From Saccharomyces uvarum (lineage: Eukaryota > Ascomycota > Saccharomycetes > Saccharomycetales > Saccharomycetaceae): a stretch of DNA of 64,000 nucleotides. A program made the translations under genes and the position numbers. The stretch is from NCBI GenBank assembly GCA_947243795.1, contig OX365943.1:62001-126000 (forward strand). The letters run 5' to 3'. The notes under the pieces were generated by a model. That model was not told the DNA's origin. It saw only the letters and a program-made list of their open reading frames with translations, and searched no databases. Within the stretch, counting starts at the first letter, position 1. Each line of letters opens with the position of its first letter. Positions 48,901-58,854 of the stretch are shown here, piece by piece.

Positions 48901-51610
48901 AAGAGCCAACATTCAATTGGACTTCCCAGAATTGAAGCCATACAAGCAAGTTAAACAAATTGCTCCTACTGAACTTGAAGGCTTATTAGACTTGGAGAGA
49001 GTTATTGTTGTTACCGGTTTCGCTGAAGTCGGCCCATGGGGTTCTGCAAGAACTAGATGGGAAATGGAAGCCTTCGGAGAATTTTCTTTGGAAGGTTGTG
49101 TTGAAATGGCCTGGATTACAGGACATATTACTTACCACAACGGTAACTTGAAGGGTCGTCCATACACCGGTTGGGTTGATTCCAAGACCAAGGAACCTGT
49201 CGATGACAAGGACATCAAAGCCAAGTATGAATCAACTATCTTGGAACACAGTGGTATTAGATTGATCGAAGCTGAATTATTTAATGGTTACAACCCACAA
49301 AAGAAGGAAATGATCCAAGAAGTTATTGTTGAAGAAGATTTGGAGCCATTTGAAGCTTCCAAGGAAACTGCTGAACAATTCAAACACCAACACGGTGATA
49401 AGGTGGATGTTTTCGAAATCCCAGAAACTGGTGAATACTCCGTTAAATTGCTAAAGGGTGCCACCTTATACATTCCAAAGGCTTTGAGATTTGACCGTCT
49501 AGTGGCTGGCCAAATCCCAACTGGTTGGAATGCTAAGACTTATGGTATCTCTGATGATATCATTTCTCAAGTTGACCCAATCACATTGTTTGTTTTGGTC
49601 TCTGTTGTGGAAGCCTTCATTTCATCTGGTATCACTGATCCATATGAAATGTACAAATACGTTCATGTTTCCGAAGTTGGTAACTGTTCCGGTTCCGGTA
49701 TGGGTGGTGTTTCTGCTCTACGTGGTATGTTCAAGGATCGTTACAAGGATGAACCCGTCCAAAACGATATCTTACAAGAATCGTTCATTAACACCATGTC
49801 CGCTTGGGTTAATATGTTGTTGATCTCTTCATCTGGTCCAATCAAGACACCCGTCGGTGCCTGTGCCACCTCTGTTGAATCTGTTGACATCGGTGTTGAG
49901 ACCATCTTGTCTGGTAAGGCCAGAATTTGTATTGTCGGTGGTTACGATGATTTCCAAGAAGAAGGTTCTTTTGAATTCGCTAACATGAAGGCCACTACCA
50001 ACACTTTCGAAGAATTCGAACATGGTCGTACACCAGCTGAAATGTCCAGACCCGCCACCACAACCCGTAGCGGGTTTATGGAAGCCCAAGGTGCTGGTAT
50101 CCAAATCATCATGCAAGCTGATTTAGCTTTGAAGATGGGTGTGCCAATTTACGGTATTGTTGCCATGGCCGCCACTGCTACCGATAAGATTGGTAGATCC
50201 GTTCCAGCTCCAGGTAAGGGTATTTTGACCACTGCACGTGAACATCACTCCACTTTGAAGTACGCTTCACCTAACTTGAACATCAAGTACAGAAAGCGCC
50301 AATTGGTCACCCGTGAATCTCAAATCAAAGATTGGGTAGAAAACGAATTGGAAGCTTTGAAATTGGAAGTGGAGGACATTCCTAGCGAAGACCAAAACGA
50401 ATTCTTGCTTGAACGTACCAGAGACATCCACAACGAAGCTGAAAAGCAACTAAGAGCCGCACAACAGCAATGGGGTAATGACTTCTTTAAGAGAGACCCA
50501 CGTATTGCTCCATTGAGAGGAGCTTTGGCCACCTATGGTTTAACTATTGATGACTTGGGTGTTGCCTCGTTCCATGGTACCTCCACCAAGGCCAATGACA
50601 AGAACGAGTCTGCCACAATCAACGAAATGATGAAGCATTTGGGTAGATCCGAAGGTAACCCCGTCATTGGTGTTTTCCAAAAATTCTTGACCGGTCATCC
50701 AAAGGGTGCTGCCGGTGCATGGATGATGAACGGTGCCTTGCAAATCTTGAACAGTGGTGTGATTCCAGGTAACCGTAACGCTGATAACGTGGACAAGATC
50801 TTAGAGCAATTCGAGTACGTTTTGTATCCATCCAAGACTTTGAAGACCGACGGTGTCAAAGCAGTGTCCATCACCTCGTTCGGGTTTGGTCAAAAGGGTG
50901 GTCAAGCCATCGTGGTGCATCCAGACTATTTGTACGGTGCCATCACCGAGGACAGATACAACGAGTATGCTGCCAAGGTTAATGCCAGAGAAAAGGGCGC
51001 TTACAAGTACTTCCACAACGGTATGATCCACAACAAGTTGTTTGTCAGCAAGGAGCACGCTCCTTACACCGACGACTTGGAGGAGAATGTCTATTTGGAC
51101 CCATTAGCCCGTGTCTCCAAGGACAAGGTCGGCAGTTTGACTTTCAACGCCAAGGGCATCCAAAACAAGGACAGCTACATGACCGCCAGTGCTGTCCAGA
51201 CCACCAAGATATTGGAAACCATGACCAAGGAAAAGGTCGCCAACGGCGGCGTTGGTGTGGACGTGGAATTGATCACCAGCATCAACGTGGAAAACGACAC
51301 TTTCATCGAGCGCAACTTCACCGCGCAGGAAATCAAGTACTGTAGCGCGCAGCCAAGCGCCCAAAGCTCCTTCGCCGGCACATGGTCAGCCAAGGAAGCG
51401 GTCTTCAAGTCCCTGGGCGTCAAGTCCCTGGGCGGCGGTGCCGCCTTGAAGGACATCGAGATCGTACGTGTCAACAACAATGGGCCCGCCGTAGAATTGC
51501 ACGGCAACGCTAAGAAGCTTGCCGACCAGGCCGGCGTCACCGAAGTTAAGGTGTCCATCTCCCACGACGACGTGCAAGCCGTCGCAGTTGCCATCTCCAC
51601 CAAGAAATAG
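45962..51610 (+). CDS. FAS2: FAS2 (YPL231W), fatty acid synthase alpha subunit
   Basis: 1882 residues (1887 in S. cerevisiae). Fas2 assembles with Fas1 as an alpha6-beta6 barrel that makes palmitoyl- and stearoyl-CoA in the cytosol. Domains in order: the C-terminal part of the malonyl/palmitoyl transferase (1-95), an Ala/Pro-rich linker (about 103-140), the acyl carrier domain with phosphopantetheine Ser178 in LVGGKST, a second Ala-rich linker (about 300-315), ketoreductase (about 670-920; [28 protein letters not shown]), ketosynthase with active Cys in [11 protein letters not shown] (about 1300) plus GTSTKAND and KFLTGHPKG, and a C-terminal phosphopantetheinyl transferase ([23 protein letters not shown]). 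Both linkers differ from S. cerevisiae. GC content rises strongly over the last about 700 bases. Confidence 0.98.
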   Translation: MKPEVEQELAHILLTELLAYQFASPVRWIETQDVFLKEFNTERVVEIGPSPTLAGMAQRTLKNKYESYDAALSLQRQILCYSKDSREIYYTPDPSELAANEEAAKEEAPAPVAAAAPAAAAAPVPVAAPAPVAAVAEIADEPAKASLVLRVLVAHKLKKSLDSIPMSKTIKDLVGGKSTVQNEILGDLGKEFGSTPEKPEETPLEELAEAFQDTFSGALGKQSSSLLSRLISSKMPGGFTITVARKYLQTRWGLPSGRQDGTLLVALSNEPAARLGSEAEAKAFLDSMAQKYASITGIDLSSSASAAAAPGAAAGGATIDAGALDEITKDHKVLARHQLQVLARYLKMDLDGGERKYLKEKDNVSELQAQLDYLNAELGEFFISGVATSFSRKKARVFDSSWNWAKQSLLSLYFEIIHGVLKNVDREVVSEAINIMNRSNDALIKFMEYHISNTDQTKGENYQLVKTLGEQLIQNCKQVLDVDPVYKDVAKPTGPKTAIDKNGNITYSEEPREKVRKLSQYVQEMALGGPITKDSQPTIEEDLTRVYKAINAQADKHDISSSTKIEFEKLYSDLMKFLESSKEIDPSQTTQLAGMVVEDALDKDSTKEVASLPNKSTISKTVSSTIPRETIPFLHLRVKTPAGDWKYDRQLSSLFLNGLEKAAFNGVTFKDKYVLITGAGKGSIGAEVLQGLLQGGAKVIVTTSRFSKQVTDYYQSIYAKYGAKGSTLIVVPFNQGSKQDVEALIEYIYDNEKNGGLGWDLDAIIPFAAIPEQGIELENIDSKSEFAHRIMLTNILRMMGSVKKQKSARGIETRPAQVILPMSPNHGTFGGDGMYSESKLSLETLFNRWHSESWANQMTVCGAIIGWTRGTGLMSANNVIAEGIEKMGVRTFSQKEMAFNLLGLLTPEVVELCQESPVMADLNGGLQFVPELKDFTARLRKELVETSEVRKAVSIETALEHKIVNGSSADAAYAQVQVQPRANIQLDFPELKPYKQVKQIAPTELEGLLDLERVIVVTGFAEVGPWGSARTRWEMEAFGEFSLEGCVEMAWITGHITYHNGNLKGRPYTGWVDSKTKEPVDDKDIKAKYESTILEHSGIRLIEAELFNGYNPQKKEMIQEVIVEEDLEPFEASKETAEQFKHQHGDKVDVFEIPETGEYSVKLLKGATLYIPKALRFDRLVAGQIPTGWNAKTYGISDDIISQVDPITLFVLVSVVEAFISSGITDPYEMYKYVHVSEVGNCSGSGMGGVSALRGMFKDRYKDEPVQNDILQESFINTMSAWVNMLLISSSGPIKTPVGACATSVESVDIGVETILSGKARICIVGGYDDFQEEGSFEFANMKATTNTFEEFEHGRTPAEMSRPATTTRSGFMEAQGAGIQIIMQADLALKMGVPIYGIVAMAATATDKIGRSVPAPGKGILTTAREHHSTLKYASPNLNIKYRKRQLVTRESQIKDWVENELEALKLEVEDIPSEDQNEFLLERTRDIHNEAEKQLRAAQQQWGNDFFKRDPRIAPLRGALATYGLTIDDLGVASFHGTSTKANDKNESATINEMMKHLGRSEGNPVIGVFQKFLTGHPKGAAGAWMMNGALQILNSGVIPGNRNADNVDKILEQFEYVLYPSKTLKTDGVKAVSITSFGFGQKGGQAIVVHPDYLYGAITEDRYNEYAAKVNAREKGAYKYFHNGMIHNKLFVSKEHAPYTDDLEENVYLDPLARVSKDKVGSLTFNAKGIQNKDSYMTASAVQTTKILETMTKEKVANGGVGVDVELITSINVENDTFIERNFTAQEIKYCSAQPSAQSSFAGTWSAKEAVFKSLGVKSLGGGAALKDIEIVRVNNNGPAVELHGNAKKLADQAGVTEVKVSISHDDVQAVAVAISTKK

Positions 51611-52537
51611 ATCAACCTACATACATAGTCTCTATATAGCCCCGCTATTTACTCAAAGATCCTTTTGTTTACTTTACTTCTTACTTTTTAGTTCAGTCCA
51701 GCTTAATCATCCTGCACGTCGACGCGCCTGCTGGCCCTGATGCGACCCGCTGCGCTCAATGCTTCGATATGCCGGGCCTGCACGAAATTCCCGCGGCGCC
51801 GCCTTGACGTGTGGAAGGAAAGAAGTCCCCACAGTAGCTCCGGGGTAATTAGCTTTTCCATTTATCGGCTAGCCCACCAGCACCTGGTTTGCTCTGTGGT
51901 AGTTCTTGTCGTACGAGGTAACAGCGTAGGGGGGCAACGGGCGGATGCTGGGTCACCGTGCTGCCGGCTATTGTTCGCACTCAACGCGTGGGGCAGGGGG
52001 CCTACGTGGTGTGGTGTACCGATATAGGGTCTTGGCAGCGAGCTGGCGCGGGCCCTGCGGCCAGGTGTGTGAGCCACCCCTTGATCGCCTGCACCAAATA
52101 AAGGAAAAAGAAAAAAACCACGAGAAGGTGGGTGTGTGCCCTTAAAAACCCGGCATCCTCGATCGTCGCCGCTGGTCCCCTTTGCTTAAGGGCAGGCATA
52201 GTTTTGGCTTCGAATTCCGCCACTTTTGGGGTCTCCTTAAGGGCCTTGTTTATCCCCCTCTATTCTGGATGTCTTTTCCAAGATATCTTGCTCTCATGCC
52301 GCCCCTTTAAGCGTCCAGCAGCATCTGTATATAACAATTAGTTTTTAGTCGTATTGCCCACAATCCTAGTTTACCTCTGAGCTCACCCTAGAATTGAGTT
52401 CCAGTTCAACATAGGTAGAAGTTCTTGACTGCGAATTTTGCAACAGCTCTAGCATTCACGTACGTAAAAAAAGAACTCGGCTGCGATCTACGGAGCAAGC
52501 TATTTGTTTTTTTTTACCAACACATAGAAACACTTCG
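51611..52537. promoter_or_regulatory. FAS2 3' region and GC-rich USV1 promoter with STREs
   Basis: The 927-base gap is unusually GC-rich between 51715 and 52250. Three stress response elements (CCCCT) lie at 52177-52181, 52255-52259 and 52302-52306 and an AGGGG at 51995-51999; these are Msn2/Msn4 sites. A TATATAA box is at 52328-52334, about 210 bases from the USV1 ATG. Open frames in this stretch (51740-52027, 52002-52223 and others) reflect GC-rich sequence and show no protein features. Confidence 0.6.
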
Positions 52538-53716
52538 ATGCCTGCTGCCATAAGACAAGATAATCGCGACATGGAAATCGCCACGACTCGACCTGCTGAC
52601 AGTGTTCTTAACGGTGGCAACACCAGCACTGTGGCGGCGTCCACTCCGAAGAGAACCAAGAGTGCTCGAAGGAAAACGTTCAAGTGCACAGGGTACGACG
52701 GGTGTGCGATGTCCTTTACCAGGGCGGAGCATCTTGCACGTCACATAAGAAAACACACGGGGGAAAAGCCGTTCCAGTGTCCTGCGTGTTTGAAGTTCTT
52801 CAGTAGAGTCGACAATCTGAAGCAGCACCGGGAGTCGGTCCATGCACATAAACAACTCCATTCTGCGGACCCACATCAGCGGAAACCGTCGTCTTCGTCG
52901 ATGTCGTCGTCTTCTTCTGCGTCTTCGTCGATGTCGGCGTCCTCTTTCACGTCGTATTCTGACCATCCTTCCAGGAAAACCAACACCGCCGGCACCAGTA
53001 TAGGGACAATGGCGGAGGATGAGAGGCCGCCGCAAATCATTCATTCTCCGCCGGAGTTCATCAACAACGGAAGAAGCATCCCGCCCATCTCACCAAGTTC
53101 TACCTACAGTGCGCAACAGCAGTACTTCGGCGCTTCTTCTCCACAGCATCAACAGCCGCCGGCGCCCTTCTACTACGCGTCCCACCCGCCCGCAGTAGAC
53201 AGCTACTACCAGTACCCGCTGCCTAGTAACAGCACCACTGTTAATTACCTGCCCTCCATGCAGGTGCAGTACCCGCTGAACGTGAACGCCACTGCTCCGG
53301 GTCCTCCGGCCCCGGAGGTAATGTTATCGGCTTTGCCTCCGAGATCCGTGCCAAATGTATCTTTTAAACATCATGATTCGGCGGATTTCCAAACTCGCAG
53401 AATAATGGATAACTATAATTTCAGACCAAATAATACTAATACCACTAATAATTCATTTCCCCCACCATATTGTGCACCAAACGTAGGCGCAGAAGCAAAA
53501 CCGGTTATTTTCCCACAGCATCACCAACCATTCCAGCAGCCACCGTATGACAACAACCCTAATGAAAGCATAAAGAAAAACAGCAGCGGCAAGAACAAGA
53601 GCCCCAATGACGACGATAATAATGACGGCAAAAAGAGGCTGGAAACTCTAACAGACTCGGACCTTTTGATCAATACCAACAAGAAAAGGCTCAGCGTCGA
53701 TTACATACTGACATGA
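52538..53716 (+). CDS. USV1: USV1/NSF1 (YPL230W), C2H2 zinc-finger stress transcription factor
   Basis: 392 residues (391 in S. cerevisiae). Usv1 regulates genes for growth on non-fermentable carbon and under salt stress. Two adjacent C2H2 fingers lie at residues 50-102: C50, C56, H69, H73 ([10 protein letters not shown]) and C81, C84, H97, H102 ([10 protein letters not shown]), joined by the canonical HTGEKPF linker. This Msn2-like helix sequence predicts binding to CCCCT-type elements, as does its paralog Rgm1. Upstream is a basic KRTKSARRK patch. After the fingers come a Ser-rich run ([19 protein letters not shown], about 110-130), then a Pro/Tyr/Asn/Gln-rich region and a basic C-terminal tail. 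The 5' half is GC-rich, the 3' half AT-rich. Confidence 0.96.
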   Translation: MPAAIRQDNRDMEIATTRPADSVLNGGNTSTVAASTPKRTKSARRKTFKCTGYDGCAMSFTRAEHLARHIRKHTGEKPFQCPACLKFFSRVDNLKQHRESVHAHKQLHSADPHQRKPSSSSMSSSSSASSSMSASSFTSYSDHPSRKTNTAGTSIGTMAEDERPPQIIHSPPEFINNGRSIPPISPSSTYSAQQQYFGASSPQHQQPPAPFYYASHPPAVDSYYQYPLPSNSTTVNYLPSMQVQYPLNVNATAPGPPAPEVMLSALPPRSVPNVSFKHHDSADFQTRRIMDNYNFRPNNTNTTNNSFPPPYCAPNVGAEAKPVIFPQHHQPFQQPPYDNNPNESIKKNSSGKNKSPNDDDNNDGKKRLETLTDSDLLINTNKKRLSVDYILT

Positions 53717-54159
53717 CCATAAATTCTTTTAAATATTATTTTTTGTATATGTAAGAATATTATGTTAAATCTGACCAAAAACTGCCCACCCTATAAAAGT
53801 TTTATGTTTTGTTTCACTGCAGTGCAGTGCAAAACTTGAACAACGCTCTTATCCAAGTTGAATAACGAAGGGCGCAATAATTACTTAATAAGCTACGAAA
53901 CATCTACAGACGCTGCCAGAAATGGAGTCCGCTCAAGAAACACCTTGCCATTGTAATCATGTACATGCTTGTGCATTATGTAACCGCAGATACTCCGTAA
54001 TTACCCTCTCGGACTTACCCCCGTAAAATGAAATAATAAGAAAAAGAAAGGAAAGAAGCTTTTATCAGAAGTCAGTTGAAACGATGACGCTTTTTCAGAT
54101 TTGTCACACTAAACAACATACATGATCACACACCTCGTCATTTTTTTAAGATACATGAA
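53717..54159. other. USV1 3' UTR and YPL229W promoter
   Basis: A 443-base gap between plus-strand genes. It contains the origin-consensus match listed next and a CACTGCAGTG palindrome at 53816-53825 extended by a GCAGTGCA repeat. No gene is seen. Confidence 0.55.
53797..53813 (+). other. Candidate replication origin: 16/17 extended ARS consensus
   Basis: AAGTTTTATGTTTTGTT fits WWWWTTTAYRTTTWGTT with one mismatch, and the 11-base core at 53800-53810 (TTTTATGTTTT) is perfect. It is 80 bases past the USV1 stop. Confidence 0.45.
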
Positions 54160-54759
54160 ATGATGCCCTATAACACACCTCCAAACATCCAAGAACCTAT
54201 GAATTTCGCGAGCAGCAATACCTTCAATATCAATCCAGATGCAATCAGTTTCCCGAATTTCAAGTATGACCATCTTCAGCAGCAGCAACCACAACAACAG
54301 CAGCGTGCACCTCCGCTACAGTTGCAGCAGCAGCAGCAGCCAATAACGCCCCCTTTGTTTTTAGCAGGCGCCACCGCAAACTCAGATCCCAACGAGAATG
54401 TCAGCACCAACAACGTTCCTCCACTGCATTTTAGCGGGTCATCCCAAAATTACGCCGTCCCAGACATAGATCACTCCTCCATAATATACAAGAACAATAT
54501 TTGCAAATCTTTCAAAGACGATTTGTTTTTCTGCCCAAGATCACTGCTCTCCGTAGAAGAGCAACAAGCGTGTGAAAAAATGGATAAACTAACCGCTGAA
54601 CAAATGTCACTGCATCAACAGAATGCACACTCCAGCTCTAACCCTGGTTCCTTGTCTTCTTCCCCACCAACTTCTGCTTCGTCTATATTCAACTCTAGGC
54701 CCAAGTTCAATCCTTATACTTCCCAAAGTTTTAATCCTTTGGAGAGCGTACAAGAATGA
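54160..54759 (+). CDS. YPL229W, uncharacterised Gln-rich protein
   Basis: 199 residues (206 in S. cerevisiae). Its function is unknown; it shares short regions with the paralog YMR181C. The first residues MMPYNTPPNIQEPMNF are conserved. Two polyglutamine tracts follow (QQQQPQQQQ near 46-54 and QLQQQQQ near 60-66), encoded by mixed CAG/CAA codons. The centre holds the most conserved block, VPDIDHSSIIYKNNICKSFK then DDLFFCPRSLLSVEEQQACE (about 103-142), which looks like a folded or binding segment. The C-terminus is Ser/Pro-rich, ending NPYTSQSFNPLESVQE. Shorter glutamine runs explain most of the length difference. No catalytic motif or membrane segment is visible. Confidence 0.92.
   Translation: MMPYNTPPNIQEPMNFASSNTFNINPDAISFPNFKYDHLQQQQPQQQQRAPPLQLQQQQQPITPPLFLAGATANSDPNENVSTNNVPPLHFSGSSQNYAVPDIDHSSIIYKNNICKSFKDDLFFCPRSLLSVEEQQACEKMDKLTAEQMSLHQQNAHSSSNPGSLSSSPPTSASSIFNSRPKFNPYTSQSFNPLESVQE
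54265..54345 (+). repeat. CAG/CAA repeats encoding polyglutamine in YPL229W
   Basis: Two clusters of CAG/CAA codons, 54277-54304 and 54322-54343, encode the Gln tracts. They are interrupted by Pro and Leu codons, so they are moderately stable coding microsatellites. Confidence 0.85.
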
Positions 54760-54835
54760 TCACGCCAAGGATAGTATTTTTTTTTGCATATTCCTTATTT
54801 GTACTAATTTTATATCCATGTTACATTCCATTATG

Positions 54836-54897
54836 TCATATCTTATCATATCATTCCATATCATATCATATCATTCCATGTCATTTCATTTCATTTT
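54836..54897. repeat. Pentanucleotide minisatellite (ATATC/ATTCC units)
   Basis: About a dozen imperfect five-base units of ATATC, ATTCC and ATTTC type run head to tail, starting about 75 bases after the YPL229W stop. The rest of the 713-base gap 54760-55472 is AT-rich, with the CET1 promoter on its right and no other recognised feature. Confidence 0.8.
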
Positions 54898-55472
54898 TAT
54901 TCTTTGTTTATGTCGGCTTTTTTTATTCATAGTAGTTTACTATTCATTCAGTATATGTAGATAAAAAAGAAGAGTTTTATCTGCAAGCAACGCAAGACGT
55001 CTGTAACAAGCACTTCAATACTCATATAACCATATTCTTTTGAAACACCCGTCCTTATTTTTTTACATACATTTCAAGCTTAGAGTAATCTCAACCTTGA
55101 AACGTATTATACACAAGACTGCCCTGAGATCATGCCGACCAACCGCGCTGAAATTGTGGCCATAGAACAAGTATCAGTCGTTATTATCCCACATTTGGTT
55201 GTTCAGCTTGTCGTGATAAATGACATGTTCCACTTTTTCCACTAGTTTTTGTCAGCTAAACTAGTTAATAGTAATGAAGGAAGCTCAGTAATGAATATAT
55301 GATGTAGTTTCACATAAATACATAGTCGCCACTAAAAGATCATACTCAGTACTGAAAGGCCTACAAAGAATACGCGGAATCAGCATTTCAAAAATAAAAT
55401 TCACAAATTGAACTTTTGAGTAATTTCCTATTGAAATTTTCTAGCCTATACGTCGCCTTTTACCCTTTTATT

Positions 55473-57116
55473 ATGAGTTATACTGACAATCCTCCTCAAT
55501 CGAAGAGAGCTTTATCGTTAGATGATTTGGTCAATCATGACGAAAACGAAAAGGCCAAACTACAAAAATTAAACGATGCTGCTGACGCAGCCACACAACC
55601 ACGTATTGGCAGGGATGAAGAATCTACTTCGAATCAAGTCTCAACAGAACGTCTTGCACCAATTGAAATTCGTAAGGACAATATCGATCACGGGTCGAAC
55701 CCAGCAAAACCCAAATCGCGCAAGTCATCGGGCGATGATGAAGAAACAGATACGGATGATGATGTGGGTACAAGTGGGGAGATTAACTTCGATTCAGGAA
55801 TGGATTTTGATTACGATAAACAACATAGAGGCCTTTCCCCCAATGGCTTACCTCCCACAGATGCAGCCACTGATGCCGAGGTTAAATCAGAAAAACCTTC
55901 CAATAATACGATACTTCCTAATATGAAAACTGACAAAGAAAGGGAAATACCGAGAAAAATCAACAACGGGAACACTGGAAACAATAATACAGGCCAAATG
56001 CGACCACAGGATCAGAGGGAATTTCAAGAGAAGCCAGCGAGAAATGGGATTAAGATGGAAGAAGAAAAAAACACAGCGGTCAACAATATTTTTGAAGAAA
56101 AAGCTACCTTACAATCCAAAAAGAACAACATTAAAAAGGATTTAGAAGTACTAAATGAAATATCCGCATCCTCGAAGCCCAGCAAATATAAAAACGTTCC
56201 AATTTGGGCACAAAAATGGAAACCAACTATCAAAGCTTTACAAAGTATAGATGTGAAAGATCTCAAGATTGACCCATCTTTCTTGAACATTATTCCCGAT
56301 GATGATTTAACAAAGTCAGTACAGGACTGGATCTACGCCACGATATATTCCATTGCGCCTGAAATGAGATCATTCATCGAATTAGAGATGAAATTTGGCC
56401 TTATCATTGATGCGAAGGGCCCAGACCGTGTAAATCCACCTGTTTCTTCGCAATCTGTTTTCACTGAGCTTGATGCTCACCTAACCCCAAACATTGACGA
56501 GTCTTTGTTCAAAGAACTGAGTAAGTATATTCGCGGTATCAGTGAAGTCTCTGAGAATATTGGTAAGTTCAGTATTATTGAATCTCAAACAAGAGATTCG
56601 GTGTATAGAGTCGGATTGTCCACACAAAGGCCAAGGTTCTTGAGAATGAGTACTGATATTCAAACGGGTAGAGTAGGGCAATTTATAGAGAAACGGCATG
56701 TGGCCCAACTGTTACTATATTCCCCAAAAGATAGTTACGACGTTAAGATTTCTTTGAACTTAGAACTGCCTGTGCCTGAAAATGACCCACCAGAGAAATA
56801 TAAATCACAAAGTCCGATCAGTGAAAGAACAAAAGACCGTATAAGTTACATTCACAATGATTCTTGTACAAGAATTGATATTACCAAAGTGAATAACCAT
56901 AATCAAGGTCCAAAAAGTAGACAGTCGGAGACTACTCACGAAGTCGAATTGGAAATCAACACGCCCACGTTGTTAAACGCTTTTGATAATATAACCAATG
57001 ATAGTAAAGAATACGCAGCTCTTATCAGGACGTTTCTAAATAATGGTACAATTGTCAGAAGAAAGTTATCTTCTTTGTCATATGAAATTTTTGAGGGTTC
57101 AAAGAAGGTTATGTGA
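55473..57116 (+). CDS. CET1: CET1 (YPL228W), mRNA capping RNA 5'-triphosphatase
   Basis: 547 residues (549 in S. cerevisiae), started at [20 protein letters not shown] to match the known protein; 19 more upstream codons are open. Cet1 removes the gamma phosphate of nascent RNA before Ceg1 adds GMP. Residues 1-210 are acidic, Lys/Asn-rich and dispensable in S. cerevisiae. The Ceg1-binding peptide is in [16 protein letters not shown] (about 245-260). The tunnel-type catalytic domain follows, with metal-binding glutamates in FIELEMKFG and [10 protein letters not shown], and the tunnel strands [17 protein letters not shown] and [20 protein letters not shown]. The domain ends [19 protein letters not shown]. 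The gene is convergent with ALG5. Confidence 0.97.
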   Translation: MSYTDNPPQSKRALSLDDLVNHDENEKAKLQKLNDAADAATQPRIGRDEESTSNQVSTERLAPIEIRKDNIDHGSNPAKPKSRKSSGDDEETDTDDDVGTSGEINFDSGMDFDYDKQHRGLSPNGLPPTDAATDAEVKSEKPSNNTILPNMKTDKEREIPRKINNGNTGNNNTGQMRPQDQREFQEKPARNGIKMEEEKNTAVNNIFEEKATLQSKKNNIKKDLEVLNEISASSKPSKYKNVPIWAQKWKPTIKALQSIDVKDLKIDPSFLNIIPDDDLTKSVQDWIYATIYSIAPEMRSFIELEMKFGLIIDAKGPDRVNPPVSSQSVFTELDAHLTPNIDESLFKELSKYIRGISEVSENIGKFSIIESQTRDSVYRVGLSTQRPRFLRMSTDIQTGRVGQFIEKRHVAQLLLYSPKDSYDVKISLNLELPVPENDPPEKYKSQSPISERTKDRISYIHNDSCTRIDITKVNNHNQGPKSRQSETTHEVELEINTPTLLNAFDNITNDSKEYAALIRTFLNNGTIVRRKLSSLSYEIFEGSKKVM

Positions 57117-57240
57117 TAAAATAGTATTAGAGATAAGGAAGGACCCTCGGTACATCAAACTTTTCTTTTAAATTTTTTAGATTATTCAAAATGTTATAAT
57201 GAAAGTTTTATGTAGTAATAATAATAAAAAAAATGTACTT

Positions 57241-58254
57241 CTAACATTTCTTGTTATCTTTATATATCCCTAATAAATAGGCCATTCTAATTACGACTAG
57301 GTCTTTTGCCATTTTGATGCTATCGACAGCCAAAGCCATCTTAGAGCCATCAACTTCATGCCAAGAAATTGGTATTTCTTCGATTCGGATTCTTTTCCTG
57401 ATGGCCAGAATCAAAATTTCCACATCAAAGATCCAACCCTCCGTATGCAAGTATGGGAAAATTTCCAAAATAGCAGGCTTATTGAACAATTTAAACCCAC
57501 ATTGTGTGTCTTTAATAGACCTGATACCAAATATGAATACTAAAGTGTGGAAACCATACATCAAACAATTTCTAATCATCGATCTTTTAATGACAGCCTC
57601 TGTGTTGACCATATGTGCCCTGGAACCAATGGCTACAGCAGGCTTTACTGCTTTTCCATTTGTGTCGGAAGTTTCGAAAGTCTTTATAGCTTCTATCAGC
57701 TTGGCCACATCACTGAACTTACTAGCACCATCAGCATCAGCGAAGAGACCATACTTACCTCTGATATGTAGGAAACCCTGTCTCACAGCACCACCTTTAC
57801 CTCTATTTTGAGAAAACTTAATGATCCTGAATCGTCTATAGTCCAATTGAAACTGTTCCTTACAGATTTTCAAACAGTATTGTGTGGTATTATCCGTAGA
57901 ACCATCATCCACAATGACAATTTCCCACTTAGAACCATATTTCTCTTTCAAAAACTTAATCGCGTCTGTCAGCATCAGCAAGATCCTTCCTGTTTCATTA
58001 TAACTTGGAATCACAACCGACAGAATAATTTCTTCGTCGTCGCCATTTTGGTGTTCTTCACCTAGAGTAGGCAAAGCACGAGTGATCTCAACGCCATTTT
58101 CGTTAATGGCTGTGTACTTCAGTTCTTCTGGGTAGGGCGGCCTTGGTGTATGTGAAAATAAATAAATCAGAAGGTACACTGAAAGAACTAAAGCAACGAA
58201 TAACGTGAAACACACGGTGTTTTTGTTGTCGACCAAGAATGTCAACTCTATCAT
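57241..58254 (-). CDS. ALG5: ALG5 (YPL227C), dolichyl-phosphate beta-glucosyltransferase
   Basis: 337 residues (334 in S. cerevisiae). Alg5 transfers glucose from UDP-glucose to dolichyl phosphate at the ER membrane; the product feeds Alg6, Alg8 and Alg10 in N-glycan precursor synthesis. A single N-terminal anchor is visible (VCFTLFVALVLSVYLLIYLF, about 14-33). The GT2 fold follows with LSVVIPSYNETGR, the UDP-binding IVIVDDGSTDNT, NRGKGGAVRQG and the metal-binding DADGAS (DxD-like). KDTQCGFKLFN and FDVEILILAIRKRI are family hallmarks. The C-terminal NKKC is basic. Start chosen as the first Met of the conserved anchor; codons differ from S. cerevisiae only near the N-terminus. Confidence 0.97.
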   Translation of the reverse strand: MIELTFLVDNKNTVCFTLFVALVLSVYLLIYLFSHTPRPPYPEELKYTAINENGVEITRALPTLGEEHQNGDDEEIILSVVIPSYNETGRILLMLTDAIKFLKEKYGSKWEIVIVDDGSTDNTTQYCLKICKEQFQLDYRRFRIIKFSQNRGKGGAVRQGFLHIRGKYGLFADADGASKFSDVAKLIEAIKTFETSDTNGKAVKPAVAIGSRAHMVNTEAVIKRSMIRNCLMYGFHTLVFIFGIRSIKDTQCGFKLFNKPAILEIFPYLHTEGWIFDVEILILAIRKRIRIEEIPISWHEVDGSKMALAVDSIKMAKDLVVIRMAYLLGIYKDNKKC

Positions 58255-58854
58255 ATTTTGTTGTGTTGTATTGTATTTTTGGCTGTTTTCGTATTTTTAT
58301 CCTCTCCCTAAGTTATGAAAAGTACCCTGTCTATCCTTGCAGCATCCAATAGATACCAACCACCTTTACTATGCTAACTACGGTCCCTTTATGACCCATT
58401 AATTGCGATAAAGCCTTAAATCGTGCACGTTTTGTTCTTGTTTACACTTTTTTTTCCATACGCCAAATTTCGCTTTTCCATGAAAAAATGACACGTACAA
58501 GCTCGAATGGCACAAACAGAAGACACGCATAAGCGTATACATACTGCGAGCTACTGCAATGAAAAGCAAGGAGACAGGGCAATTATATCAATCTGAAATT
58601 GAGCTCGTCAGATGTAATTTATCTTAGTTATACGAATATTTAAAATTACAGACCCACACACCGCAGGTTAGAAAGCATATTGGAAAAAGAAAAGTTCGGA
58701 GGTGGAAAATTTTTTTCAGCAGCATCGCAAGAAAAAGTGAAAAATATAATATTGCAACCTATTTAAGATAATACTCGTGTGTCGATCTATAGTGCATATT
58801 TTATATCTTGTGAATTGTAGATAAAGACGACAATCATTAGCAAATCGAACCAAA
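58255..58854. promoter_or_regulatory. ALG5-NEW1 divergent promoter
   Basis: A 600-base gap with no gene. On the NEW1 side, GGAAAATTTTTTT (A4T7 at 58706-58716) resembles the RRPE and is followed by GCATCGCA, which partly resembles a PAC element. Both are typical of translation and ribosome-biogenesis genes. The rest is AT-rich without clear sites. Confidence 0.45.

Noticed and set aside
51740-52223. Several frames in the GC-rich FAS2-USV1 gap
   Set aside because: Open only because GC-rich DNA has few stops; they overlap on opposite strands and have no recognisable domains.
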